Below are positions 12,186 to 22,304 of a stretch of DNA of 64,000 nt, in pieces; within the stretch, counting starts at the first letter, position 1; the number at the start of each line of letters is the position of its first letter. Below the pieces are notes generated by a model that was given only the letters and a program-made list of their open reading frames with translations, made no database searches and was not told the DNA's origin. The translations under genes and the position numbers were made by a program. Origin of the DNA: Histoplasma ohiense (Eukaryota > Ascomycota > Eurotiomycetes > Onygenales > Ajellomycetaceae); contig JAEVHH010000006.1 in NCBI GenBank assembly GCA_017607445.1, positions 2,728,001 to 2,792,000 on the forward strand. The letters are read 5' to 3'.

Positions 12186-12296
12186 GAGTGATTAGAATTG
12201 TAAGAGATGGTTGTTGGTATAATTATGGGAGTAGTGTGAAGTACACACATAGGATGTTAAGAAGGTAGCAATCTCTATTATTCAAAGCTAATCACT
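12186..12296 (-). promoter_or_regulatory. Family B self-priming pair (B1)
   Basis: On the minus strand the 5' LTR is followed by ATTCTAATCACTC (12186-12198). The LTR itself contains AGTGATTAG on the same strand (12288-12296), the exact 9-nt reverse complement of CTAATCACT. Both probably descend from AGCGATTAG/CTAATCGCT. A TGG-type tRNA primer site next to the LTR is absent; TGGTCCGTTG lies about 29 nt in and is the alternative candidate. Confidence 0.6.
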
Positions 12297-12469
12297 GATC
12301 TTCTAATATCTATGAATATCAGTGAGCATTATATAGGTGATCTTCATGTGCTACAGCCGTCTATGGTGCTGTGTGCTATGTCCCTCTTCATTAATTCTGG
12401 TGTGTTCTGTGTTCTTCTATCGCCACATAGCTATTTCCTAATATAGATATCTCCGTTGCGTCTATTACA
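12199..12469 (-). repeat. B1 5' LTR (271 bp)
   Basis: Same length as the copy at 5326-5596. It keeps CpGs lost there (for example in ATCGCCAC and CTCCGTTGCGTC), and is followed by the target-site duplication ATAAT at 12470-12474. Confidence 0.92.
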
Positions 12470-12474
12470 ATAAT

Positions 12475-12913
12475 CCTCAATGTTCTTTCACTCTGTGCTC
12501 TGCATTTGTGTAGTTTCTAACAATTCTTTCATATAGCTCTTAATGTTCTTCTGCTCTGTGCTCTGCACTTGTGTAGTCTCTAACAATTCTTTTATATAGC
12601 TTCTTATATTCTTCCACTCTGTGTTCTGCACTCATATAGTCTTTAATGATTCTTTCATGTAGCTCTCAATGATTCTCCCACCCCACATTCCATGCTTGTA
12701 TAGCTTCTAACACTTACACATATCTCTTAATGTTCTTCCACTCTGCACTCCACTGTGGAGCAGCTTCTGATATTCTTTCACTCTGAACTTTTCTCTATAA
12801 GAACCTTCTTTGTATGACCTTTTCTTCTGATTTCTTTTCTCTTTCTTTTCTTAATCAATTCATAATCTGTATTAGGATAGTGCTAGATCGTTAATCGAAG
12901 TACGCCCGTTACA
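12475..12913 (+). repeat. A3 3' LTR, right part
   Basis: Continues the family A LTR from CCTCAATG after the B1 insertion. It contains the 63-bp tandem units and ends in CGCCCGTTACA with intact CpGs. The following CTATT may be the A3 target-site duplication; the left copy is outside the window. Confidence 0.88.
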
Positions 12914-13620
12914 CTATTATACTAACAGTGAACACTTGAATATTCTTCTTCTCATATGTTTAATGAATTAATAGTTTGTACACTTCTGCTAATATCTGAG
13001 TGAGATCAGCAGTTCTGTTGACATTCTTCTTATAAATATAATTGCCTTCTGAGAAAATAAGACAGCAGTTGTATATATTCAACAAGATTTCAAATTCTGT
13101 GAGCTATAATAGACTGAGTGTTGAATTGTGTTCAAAGTTTTATATTTCATATATATATACATTCTTTTTCTTATGTTCTTCTATGTTGATGTTGAGTCTT
13201 ATCATGTTGTAGAAGATGAATCCTCTGAAGCTGTCAAATTCACTGAGTTTACACAGTTTGAGAAAGAGAGTACACTGAAGCTTATGCTTCTTGATCAGCT
13301 GGATGTCTATAAGAATGTAATGAAGAAAACCACTGTCTATCATTGTTTGTATATTGACTAGATTATTTACAATGACAGAAATCATGATTGTGTCTGCTTG
13401 TATTTTCTATTTGAATCTTCAGCTAGCTTTCTGTTTCTTAAGTTTTCATCTATATTTTAGAGTGAGAGCTCTTCTTTTCTCTGTTTCTGCTTGTCTGCAG
13501 ATGACACAGTGTTCATGTGTATGAGGAGTTTACTCAGAGTAATTGCATTCAGATATTGATTTGTGAAGTGCTCTGATTTGTCACAGTATATGCAGACTTC
13601 TCTGACAATTCAGTCAGCGG
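12914..13620 (-). pseudogene. A4 gag 3' end and protease/pol start
   Basis: On the minus strand the gag zinc-knuckle region (about 13560-13620) ends at TAA (13457-13459). The protease follows with TMIDSGFLHY (near 13340) and continues into the protease-RT spacer, where A3 cuts it off at 12914. The frame arrangement matches the other A copies. Confidence 0.75.
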
Positions 13621-13793
13621 TAGACTGGCTGTGTGATCATGCATGAAACTGAGACTAAATATTTCTCCAGTTCCATTATCAAATTTCTTAGTTCTGATCT
13701 CATATAGTGTTTATTAAATTAGTCACTTTACACTGTTTATATTATAAATCTAGTCCCAGGTCATGTTCTTCTTATAAATTACTGATTCTGATT

Positions 13794-13830
13794 CCATTTG
13801 GTCCCATTTTGTTAAAATGGGACCAAATGG
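13794..13830. repeat. Perfect palindrome, 17-bp arms
   Basis: CCATTTGGTCCCATTTT (13794-13810), loop GTT, then its exact reverse complement (13814-13830). It is intact in an otherwise decayed region. It lies inside H1, 174 bp from its left end, and may be a remnant of a subterminal repeat or of a smaller insertion. Confidence 0.85.
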
Positions 13831-13872
13831 GATCATGATTTACTCTATATAGATGATATAATGCTATGAGTG

Positions 13873-14135
13873 TGTGAGGTGTAGTGACAGTGTGAAGAGT
13901 AACAGTAGAAGATAGTTTATAGCGTAGCAGAGATAATAGTAATATATTGTAGAGTGTAATATAGTAGCATAACATAGTGTAGCTAATTGCTAAGAAAGAA
14001 AAGAAAGAGAAAGAAGATGTGTGAAATACATACATCAATATATATATATATATAGAAATAGTGATAGTGAGAGTATAATGAAAAGAGGTAAGAATAAGTG
14101 AAGATAATAAGGAAATAATAAACAAGTGCATTACA
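13873..14135 (-). repeat. C1 3' LTR (263 bp)
   Basis: Plus-strand TGTGAGGTGTAG to TGCATTACA; pairs with 21074-21336. The adjacent minus-strand polypurine tract is AAAAAAGAGGAGCAAT (14136-14151). Confidence 0.9.
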
Positions 14136-14151
14136 ATTGCTCCTCTTTTTT

Positions 14152-14497
14152 ATAAGAGCTGCTTTCAGTGATTATATAGATTGCTTGCTAGTAGATAATT
14201 GCATTTCTGTATTGTAAGTTCTGCTTGTTGCTAGCAGTGTATTGATTGTGTCCTCTAGATAGCTTGTATACATATTGTTATCAATTTTCTAATGAGATGA
14301 AATTGGTGGATTCTTTGATTGTCAGAAGTTGTGTGCAGAGAAGCAAAAAGGATTTCTTTTTCTTGAAGATTTCTTTTCTTTTTTAACTTGATCATCATTG
14401 AACTTCTTGCTCTTCTGCTGCAATTTTCTCATTTCTAATTTAATAAAGATTTTTAAATTTTCATCAGTTCTCTCTCTTCCTCCCCTCTTTTTTTGAA
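14152..14497. other. C1 3' spacer
   Basis: AT-rich sequence between the polypurine tract and the antisense gene. It contains pyrimidine tracts that could belong to the promoter of the plus-strand gene. No coding frame is supported. Confidence 0.45.
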
Positions 14498-14836
14498 ATG
14501 GGCTCTCTTGGATATTCTGATTTTAAGTAAGTTGTTTCCTCACTGGCACTTATCACATATTATTGCTGGTGTTCCTTGTCAGTGGTGTTATTAGTATGGT
14601 CATGTGTGCCACTAGCTCATTTCTGTATAGCATCATTTGCTGTTCACTTGTTATATTGCTCTAGCTCTAATCATGTGATGCACAACAGTTGAATTTTATG
14701 TGAATGTTGTGCCTTCAAGCTGAGGAATGTTGACTTCTGATGTGTGTTGAGATCAAATGCTCAGAAGTGTTGTGAGACTTGTGTCTCTGCAGAGAAATTC
14801 TGCAAATCTGTGAGTAATCCTCTTTAATTCTTATTT

Positions 14837-14868
<32 letters not shown>

Positions 14869-15424
14869 CAAATTTGCTTTTGAATAGATAGTAGTGTCTT
14901 TAGCAATGTTGATATACTGATAATGATGCTAGATATGTGATACATCTCTTCTAAGATGCATCATGCACAGGTGAGTGTTTATCTTTGTGGGGGTGGCAGT
15001 TGAGAAGAATATGACCAGCCACAAAAGTCATCTTTGTTGTTTAGTTAAACAATTGAATGCATCTCATCTGATGATACTGTCTGCTTGAGGCAGAGCAGAG
15101 ATGAATGCTCTATGATTTCAGCACTGAATGACAGCTGAGTCTGCAGGGGTGCAGGTTTTGAAGACTGTGATTATGTCTGATTCTTTCAGAGCAGAGATGT
15201 TAGAGAAAGAGAGGATTTTGAAGATGATGAGCTCTGAGAGCTCTGCAATGAAGAAGTTGACTGAAGAGAGATTGATGAAAGAGAAGTTGACTGAAGAGTC
15301 AATGAAGAAGATTGTGAAGATACTGATGACTGCAGCAGTACTTATGATATCTGCTTTTCTTGTCAATTTGTCACTGATGTCTGTGGAGCAGAGGGAGAGG
15401 ATGCCTCAGACAGTGGAGAAATGA
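14498..15424 (+). pseudogene. Antisense accessory gene of family C (C1 copy)
   Basis: Opposite strand to C1, between pol and the 3' LTR. The same gene is found in C2 (27895-28770). A candidate start ATG at 14498 is soon followed by GTAAGT, so a first intron is likely, but the join is not in frame as read and the start is unresolved. Next comes a segment with VHLLYCSSSN, then KCC-x2-C-x6-C (about 14770-14806). An intron 14810-14932 has a GTGAGT donor, CTGAT branch motif and CTAG acceptor. The last exon has a conserved charged tail (SDSFRAEMLEKER, 15175-15215) and ends at TGA 15422-15424; since that TGA may itself be decayed, the protein may have been longer. Several TGA codons make it inactive. 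Function unknown; the Cys cluster suggests metal binding. Confidence 0.6.
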
Positions 15425-15979
15425 GAGAAAAAAATGAGAAAAAATGCCTTTCTTCATCAGATGTACTGAAGAATGAGTAGATTGATGAAGAAGAGAAGAT
15501 GTGAGAAAGCAAATATCTTGTGAAATAGACATTTGTCTATACCCCTGCACTCAAAATGAGTGTCAGTAATATACAAGTACCAGAAGAAGTATTGAATGAG
15601 AGTGACAGAGAGAGAGAATAAGAAAGATGATGAAAGAGAAAAGAGAAAGTGAGAGATGAGAGATGAGATGAGAATGAATGAACTGAAGATCTTTAGACTT
15701 TTCTTAGAATCTGTTTTCTTTGTTTTTTTCTTTGCTTATATTTTTTATTTTTTTTTTTTTTGTATTTATTATATCCAAATTGAATTTTTCTCTTTTTTTC
15801 CTTTTCTCTGATAAAATCCTTCTAAAAAAAAAAAATGTATTTGATTGAAGTTTGAGTGAAATTTGTGCTTCTAGTGTTTTTCAATTTAAGATTTGTGCTT
15901 CTGACATCTTTTGACTTGATGTTTGTGCTTTTGATGTTTGAGGGTATGTTGTTTCTGTATTTGATGTTTGTTTTTTTGT
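15425..15979. other. C1 low-complexity region at pol end
   Basis: Purine-rich repeats (GAGAGAGAGA near 15609-15620) and long T tracts separate the two convergent genes. It may hold their 3' ends. C2 has the same arrangement at 27356-27894. Confidence 0.45.
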
Positions 15980-18900
15980 TTGAGGAAGATTTTGAATGTC
16001 TGAGTGTTCAATATGTTTTCTTTCAGTTCTCATGTATCATCACTAGAATCTCAATCTATCCATCTCACAAGATATTCTGAAGGTTTGTTTTTTTGTTGTT
16101 GTTTTTCAAGAATTTCTTCAACTTGATATTCTTCTTTGCTGTTGACAAGTTCTGATCCTGGTTCTGATAGAGCTCCATTTCTGTGGTTGTATGGCTTCAA
16201 TAAAGATACATAAAATACAGAATGAATGCTTCTATATGAAGATGACAGTTCTAGTTTGTACACTTGTTTTCCAATGGTATTCAGAATCTTGAAGAATTCA
16301 ATATATTTATGATTGAGTTTGTGAACTGAGCACAGCAATTGAAGATTTTTTGCATTGAGTATGATATAGTCATCTATTTTAAATTGTTGAAGCTTATGTT
16401 TTGCATTATAATAGATTTTCTGTGCTTGTTGTGTCTTTTGTAGATTCTTGATGAGCTTATGATGTGTTTCCTTGATATGTTTCACACAGCTAGCAGCATG
16501 TATGGCAACTGATTGTGATGATTTACTGACATTAATTTTCAAATCAGATTGATATCTCATTAAGGCTTCTGCAGATGCCATTTCAGTAGAGACATGTTAA
16601 GAGATATTGTAAACAAACTGCATCAGCAGTAGTCAGTGTGCTCAGTCATTTTGATAATAGTTGATAAAGCATTGAAGATAATATTTCAAGATTTGATTTT
16701 GTTGTTCTGTTTGACCATCTGTTTGAGAGTGAAAGACTGTTGAAAGTTTCCAGTGTGTGTCTAGCATATAACAAAAGATGGATCAATAATGGCTTGTAAA
16801 CAGTGACTCTTGATTGAATATATGGTTTTTGAGTACTCTGTAAATTGTATAAAACTTGATATAAACAATTTCTGCTAGTTCATCAGCAGTAATGTTTTTG
16901 ATGCAAGGAATATAGATTGTAAACTTGATATATATATCCACAATCACTAAAATTGCATTGTAGATTTGATGAAGGAATGTAGAGGCTGATAAGTCTGTAA
17001 TAAAATTCATAGTAATAGACTCAAAAGAATTTGATGATAAGAGAATTGTATTCAATTCTTCATATTGTCTGTGCTGTTTTGACTTTACTCTTTGACAAGT
17101 ATCACAAGTGAATATATAATCTTTGATATCTCTGACTAGTTCATATCAATAGTATTTGTTCTGAATACTGTCTATGAACTTTTTTATATCAAAATGACCC
17201 CTCTGCAGATCATCATGGTTTGCACTGATAATTTCATCAATGAGTGTCTTTTGTTGAGAGACATACATGTGATCATCAGCATGCAATATATCATTCTCAG
17301 AAATTGTTTATAGTATATTTTTAGTGACAGTCATATTCTTCTCTTTTATCTTCTCTCTTTGCTCAGCAGCAAAAGAATCAATCTTCTATGCTTTATTCAG
17401 AAATAAGATGAAGGATTCAGATATTTCTGTATATACTGAGTCCTCAAGAATAGTCTTATTGACTGCAATCTGAGGTATATATTGCTCAACATACAATGAA
17501 GAAGAAGAGTTTACATGAGAGATAGAAGATATCAATATATGAAATGCTTTTCACTCATTAAAGAAAGCATTTTGCTCATTAGAAATCTGTACACAGACTA
17601 CATCAGAAGAAATATTATTTTGAAAAGAAATATCAGTTTTTCAGTCTAGTCTAACTCCATGTTTCAGCTTCTGTTGCAGAGTAGATAATATAGTTTGATC
17701 ATTATAGATCTCACTGTAGTCTGCATGATAACTGAGCTCATCAGCTGAATTCTTTGATTCAGAGCAGTGCAGTAATACAAAATCATAAGCAGATAAAGCT
17801 TTCATTCATCTGATCTGATATCTGTTCAGTTTCTTAGTTGTCATAAAGTACTGCAGATTGACATGATCAGATCAGACTTGAATTGAATACTGACTTCTCT
17901 TCAGATAGTATCTTCAATTTTTAAATACTGCTACAATAGTCAAGAGTTCTTTATCATAAGTATTATAATGTGTTTCTGCATCAATCAACTTTCTTGATCA
18001 GAAGACAACTGAATGTCAGTGCTCATTATTCTACAACTGTGACAGAATAGCAGTGACTGCAAAAGTGAATGCATCAGATTTGATCTGAATATGCTGAGCT
18101 GAGTCAAAATGAGCTAATAGAGAAGCACATATAAAGCATGATTTGAGCTTATTGAAAGTGCTTTGAGTATCTTCTGTTCATATAAAAGTGGCTTTTCTTT
18201 CCCTCTTCTTGCTCTCTTTTGTAAGTTCAAATAATGGGGCTGCAATAGAGAAGAAAGACTTAATAAATTGCTGATAGAAATTAGCAAAGCTCAAGAAGAA
18301 TTGAACCTCTTTAATTAATTTAGATGTAGATCATTCCACAATAGTGAAGACTCTGTCTGACTTCATCTCAACATCATTTGTATCTATAACAAATCTCAGA
18401 AACAAGATCTTATCCACTTCAAATTCACACTTAGAGAGTTTTGCAAATAGATTCACACATTCAAGACATTCTAGCATCTTAGTAACAAGCACTTTATATT
18501 TCTGCTTTGAATTGAAGAATATGAGAATGTCATCCAAATAGACAACACAACATATATTCAACAAATCAGACAAGGCATTGTTAATGTATGCTTGAAATGT
18601 TGCTGAAGTATTAGCTAGTTCAAATGGTATAACTATATATTTAAAATATTCATATCTTGTTCTAAAGACTGTCTTCCAACAGTTTTTTGCTGCTATAAGT
18701 ATGCAGTGATAGACATCTCAAAGGTTCAGCTTAGTGAATATCTTGGCTTTTGAAAGTCTATCAAATAATTCATTTATTAGAGATAGAGAGTATCAGTTCT
18801 TGATGATGATTCAATTTAATTCTTGATAGTCTACACAAAGACAGAGTTCATCATCTTTTTTGAGAACAAAGAGAATCAGTGCATCAGCTGAGCTACTGAA

Positions 18901-19640
18901 TGATTGTATCCACTCTTTATCTAATACATTTTTTAAATATTCTCTTAGAGTGGCTAACTCAGTTTCAGAGAGATTGTATATTGATATAAATGAAGATTGT
19001 GTATCAGATTTGAGATCTATACAGTGTTCTGTCTCTTCTGATCTTTTTGCATTTATAGCAGCTTCTTCTGAGAAGATATGTGTGTATGACATGACATAAT
19101 CAGATAGATCAGTTGGCAAGTTCAAATACACAGCTGAAAATATATATGAAGCATACTTTGAGTCTTTTGAATGTTCTGTAGATAATACTACAAGTATTTC
19201 TACTCTAGCTTCTGTGAGAACTTCAGTTAAGACATCTTGTTCAGAAATAATTTGAGACTGTTGTTCATCTTCAGAGTTTCTAAAGAAGAATTGTTCATCT
19301 GATCAATCTATAAGAGAATTTGTTTGTCTTAATCAAGAAAATTCTAATACAAGACTGTAGTTCTTTCTCTTCATTGCATGAAAGAAATGAGATGTCTGCT
19401 GTGTATTATCCTTGTGATCAGTGACAGTAGTTGCAATGTTATACTCTTCAAAGAAGCACATTATGCATTCATCAATCAATTTGATTATTTTGATTTTGCA
19501 GTGAGCAGTTTCTAGATTGTAATTCTTTGCTCAAAATTCATTGACACAGTTCACTTCTGATTCAGAGTCTACTAGCACAAGCACTTTTTGCAGATTCTTA
19601 GATATAGTGAGTTTCACTGTGACAGTGAAGCTTAAAATGT
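15980..19640 (-). pseudogene. Family C pol (C1), decayed
   Basis: Single frame reading leftwards, -1 relative to gag. Protease (VDSES, near 19565), reverse transcriptase about 18300-19130 with LCVDYQELN and an intact catalytic YLDD (18529-18540), RNase H to about 17750, integrase core (about 16600-17060, ending in a Glu-containing region), the C-terminal HSVFYVSLLK (about 16210-16240) and a chromodomain (YQVEEILEK, about 16050-16130). It keeps both catalytic aspartates that C2 and most A copies have lost. TGA stops still interrupt the frame many times, so it is not functional. Confidence 0.83.
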
Positions 19641-19649
19641 TTTTGTATT

Positions 19650-21026
19650 GATTTTTCATATTTATGACTGTCATTGTAAATTGAATGATGTGTTTTAAAT
19701 GTTTTTTGAGTTTTTTGAGTTCTTTGTGTCTTTTGTATTGAATTTTGAGTCAGACTTGGTGTTTTTGAATTTGTCTTTGAGTTGTTTGAAACATGAATTG
19801 ATGGTATATTCTGATCACTTGCAATAACAGCAATATTTTGATTGAATGAAGTTATCAGACTTTGTAGTGTCATTTCATCTGTGTTTGTTTTGTGATCTAT
19901 TATCAGCATTATTTCTGTTGTTAAAGCTTTGAGTGAGGTTTTTGAAATTTGACTTCTCTTTAAGCTTCTTCCATCTCTCTAGCAGATTCAATTCTGTCAT
20001 TGCAAGTTTATGTAGAGTGGCATCATAGCTTAACTCTTTCAATTTGATTGCATATTTATTGAATTCTTGATGAATGGAAGGTAGAACTTTTATATAGAGA
20101 TGTGATTTTCAATGATATTTGCTATAAAAATGCTGCAGATGCTCTTCAATTGATTGTAAATGTGAAGTAAATTATTGAACTGTCTGATCTTCTTGTTGCT
20201 CTGTTTTTCAGTACTGTCTATCAGCATCTCAAAAGCTTTTATTTGAATTGATGACTTGACATTGCATTCAACTAACAAATTCTTCTCATGGTGGCAAAGT
20301 CTGCATATCATATATATATTGATATCAATGTTGTTGCATCTTGATATTGAAATGAGTAACAGCTTTGATGATCTTTTGATGGTTGTGTTTGTTGTAGTAA
20401 TCAAAATCACTGATATGAAAAGTGATAACAGCTGTAACAAAGTTTTCAAATTCTTTTATACTTTGATTTTAAAACTTTTTCACATCTTTCTGAGAAGAAT
20501 GATCACTCATACTGAGATTTTGAAGTTCTAATTATCAAAGTGATATCTGACTACATCTCTCACTGACAGTAGTTATAACACTTTTCATTAAGATGTTGAG
20601 TGCTTGTAGTGTGGTTTTCAGTGATCTGAGAATATTGATGATGTTATCACAGTTATCATTTATACTAGTTGCATCTCTACTGTGGTTCAGATATGTTTTT
20701 AGTGTATTTTGAGTGACTGAAATTATTTCATTCAATTCTTGTAGTAAAGTGTTGCACTGCTGTTGAAGTTTTCACAATTCTTTCTCAGTCTGTAATTTTT
20801 TGATTCTTCTGATCACAATTATCTTCTCAATCTCAATTATATTGAGATCTTCAGAAGAGATATCCTCTTCTGAATTATACTCAGAGTTCAATTTTATAGA
20901 GAAAGATAATACTTATTGCATACTTTCAATGACAGAAGTATGTGTTTTGCAGTTTTCTTTCATAATATTTGCTGCTTTATATTCAGCAGTAGCATGAGTA
21001 TGGCAGATGCTGTGAGTAGAGATTAT
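19650..21026 (-). pseudogene. Family C gag (C1), decayed
   Basis: Counterpart of C2 gag. The start codon is ATA here (21024-21026) instead of the ATG seen in C2. A Ser/Glu-rich N-terminus, a helical core, and a CCHC knuckle region near 19800 can be aligned to C2. Multiple stops. Confidence 0.72.
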
Positions 21027-21060
21027 GACTATTACTCAACAGACTGTCTCTTGAAGATTG

Positions 21061-21192
21061 AGTGATTAGAAACTGTGAGATGTAGTAACAGTGTGAAGAG
21101 TAACAATAGAAGATAGTTTATAGTGTAGCAGAGATAATAGTAATATATTATAGAGTGTAATATAGTAGCATAACATAGTGTAGCTAATCACT
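21061..21192 (-). promoter_or_regulatory. Family C self-priming pair (C1)
   Basis: On the minus strand, TCTAATCACT (21061-21070) follows the LTR by three bases. The LTR contains AGTGATTAG (21184-21192), its exact complement over 9 nt. TATATATAC lies about 50 bp upstream in the LTR. Confidence 0.62.
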
Positions 21193-21336
21193 AAGGAAGA
21201 AAAGAAAGAGAAAGAAGATGTGCAAAATACATACATTGATATATATATACATATAGAAATAGTGGTAGTGAGAGTATAATGGAAAGAGGTAAGAATAAGC
21301 GAAGATAATAAGGAAATAATAAACGAGTGCATTACA
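21074..21336 (-). repeat. C1 5' LTR (263 bp)
   Basis: Pairs with 13873-14135. Keeps CpGs near its outer end (GCGAAGATAA, AACGAGTGC), unlike the partner. Followed by the GAGTG duplication. Confidence 0.9.
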
Positions 21337-21409
21337 GAGTGTTACCAAAAATCATTATCTATCAAAAGAAGTTTAGTGACTTTATGCTCTAGTTCTATTT
21401 TGAACTAGT

Positions 21410-21975
21410 AATGATAGTGATAGATAGATTCACCGCGGTAGATAGGTTGGCAGTGATAGATTAGCAGTGATAGATTAGCAGCGATAGATTAGCAGTGATA
21501 GATTAGCAGCAATAGATTAGCCTTGATAGATAGATTGGCAGTGGTAGATAAATTGGCAGCGATAGATAGATTGGCAGTGATAGATTAGCAGTGATAGATT
21601 AGCAGTGATAGATTAGCAGCGATAGATTAGCAGTGATAGATAGATTGGCAGTGGTAGATAAATTGACAGTGATAGATAGATTCGCCGCGGTAGATAGGTT
21701 GGCAGCGATAGATTAGCAGCAATAGATTGACAGTGATAGCTTAGCAGCAAGGGATAGCTTAGCAGTGAGGGATAGATTGGCAGCAGTGATAGATTAGCAG
21801 CAATAGATAGATTAGCAGTGATAGATAGATTGACAGCAGCGATAGATTAGCAGCAATAGATAGATTGACAGTGGTAGATAAATTGGCAGTGATAGATAGG
21901 TTGGCAGCGATAGATAGATTGGCAGCGGCGATAGCTTAGCAGCAAGGGATAGCTTAGCAGCGGTAAATTGATTGA
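21410..21975. repeat. Minisatellite in H1 (GATAGATTAGCAGY)
   Basis: About 30 degenerate copies of a 14-bp unit GATAGATTAGCAGT/C mixed with an 18-bp form GATAGATAGATTGGCAGT. A higher-order block containing GGTAGATAAATTGGCAG occurs at about 21540, 21650 and 21880. Several CpGs survive (CACCGCGG, CGCCGCGG). Open frames on the other strand are by-products of the repeat. Confidence 0.85.
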
Positions 21976-21984
21976 CAGCACTAG

Positions 21985-22257
21985 TGTAATGCACTCGTTT
22001 ATTATTTCCTTATTATCTTCGCTTATTCTTACCTCTTTCCATTATACTCTCGCTACCACTATTTCTATATGTATATATATATATCGATGTATGTATTTCG
22101 CACATCTTCTTTCTCTTTCTTTTCTTCTTTAGCAATTAGCTACACTACACTACATTACACTACTATACTATATTGCTTTACAATATATTACTATTATCTC
22201 TGCTATGCTATAAACTATCTTCTACTGTTACTCTTCACACTGTCACTACACCTCACA
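21985..22257 (+). repeat. C2 5' LTR (273 bp)
   Basis: TGTAATGCACTCG to CACCTCACA. Contains the TATA-rich stretch (about 22070-22085) and AGCAATTAG (22131-22139). Keeps CpGs (GCACTCG, CTTCGC, CTCGC). Confidence 0.92.
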
Positions 22258-22271
22258 GTTTCTAATCACTC
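22070..22271 (+). promoter_or_regulatory. Family C promoter and self-priming site (C2)
   Basis: A TATA tract (22070-22085) lies 46-60 bp before AGCAATTAG (22131-22139). CTAATCACT (22262-22270) lies 4 bp inside the LTR end. The C2 3' LTR still reads AGCGATTAG (29288-29296), so the ancestral pair was probably AGCGATTAG and CTAATCGCT, now decayed differently on each side. Confidence 0.65.
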
Positions 22272-22304
22272 AATCTTTGAGAGACAGTCTGTTGAGTAAT
22301 AGTC

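Larger units (their letters stand above)
5326..12469 (-). mobile_element. Ty3/Gypsy chromovirus, family B copy B1
   Basis: Complete element of 7144 bp on the minus strand with 271-bp LTRs at both ends and a 5-bp duplication ATAAT (5321-5325 and 12470-12474). Reading leftwards: 5' LTR, primer site, gag, pol with integrase and chromodomain, an extra gene on the opposite strand, polypurine tract, 3' LTR. The extra gene explains the long 1.7-kb stretch between pol and the 3' LTR. The 5' LTR keeps several CpGs and the 3' LTR has none, although the two were identical at insertion. Confidence 0.93.
1..12913 (+). mobile_element. Ty3/Gypsy chromovirus, family A copy A3, interrupted by B1
   Basis: LTR retrotransposon with order LTR, leader, gag, pol (protease, reverse transcriptase, RNase H, integrase, chromodomain), LTR. 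The 5' LTR is cut by the window start. The 3' LTR begins at 5235, is split by element B1 (5326-12469), resumes at 12475 and ends in GTTACA at 12913. It lies inside A4: the sequence right of 12913 is family A gag-pol on the minus strand, so A3 landed in an older relative in opposite orientation. The coding frames are full length but broken by many TGA codons, so the copy is dead. A polypurine tract (ATAGAGAGGGATAA) precedes the 3' LTR. Confidence 0.9.
13873..21336 (-). mobile_element. Ty3/Gypsy chromovirus, family C copy C1
   Basis: Complete minus-strand element of 7464 bp with 263-bp LTRs and duplication GAGTG (13868-13872 and 21337-21341). Reading leftwards: LTR, primer site, gag, pol with chromodomain, an extra gene on the opposite strand, polypurine tract, LTR. 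It sits inside H1, pointing away from C2. Confidence 0.93.

Noticed and set aside
21410..21975. CRISPR-like array
   Set aside because: Units are 14-18 bp, contiguous and without unique spacers; the context is a fungal transposon.
21812..21994. 60-codon minus-strand frame
   Set aside because: It is the minisatellite read on the other strand (repeating YLSLPIYL-like pattern).
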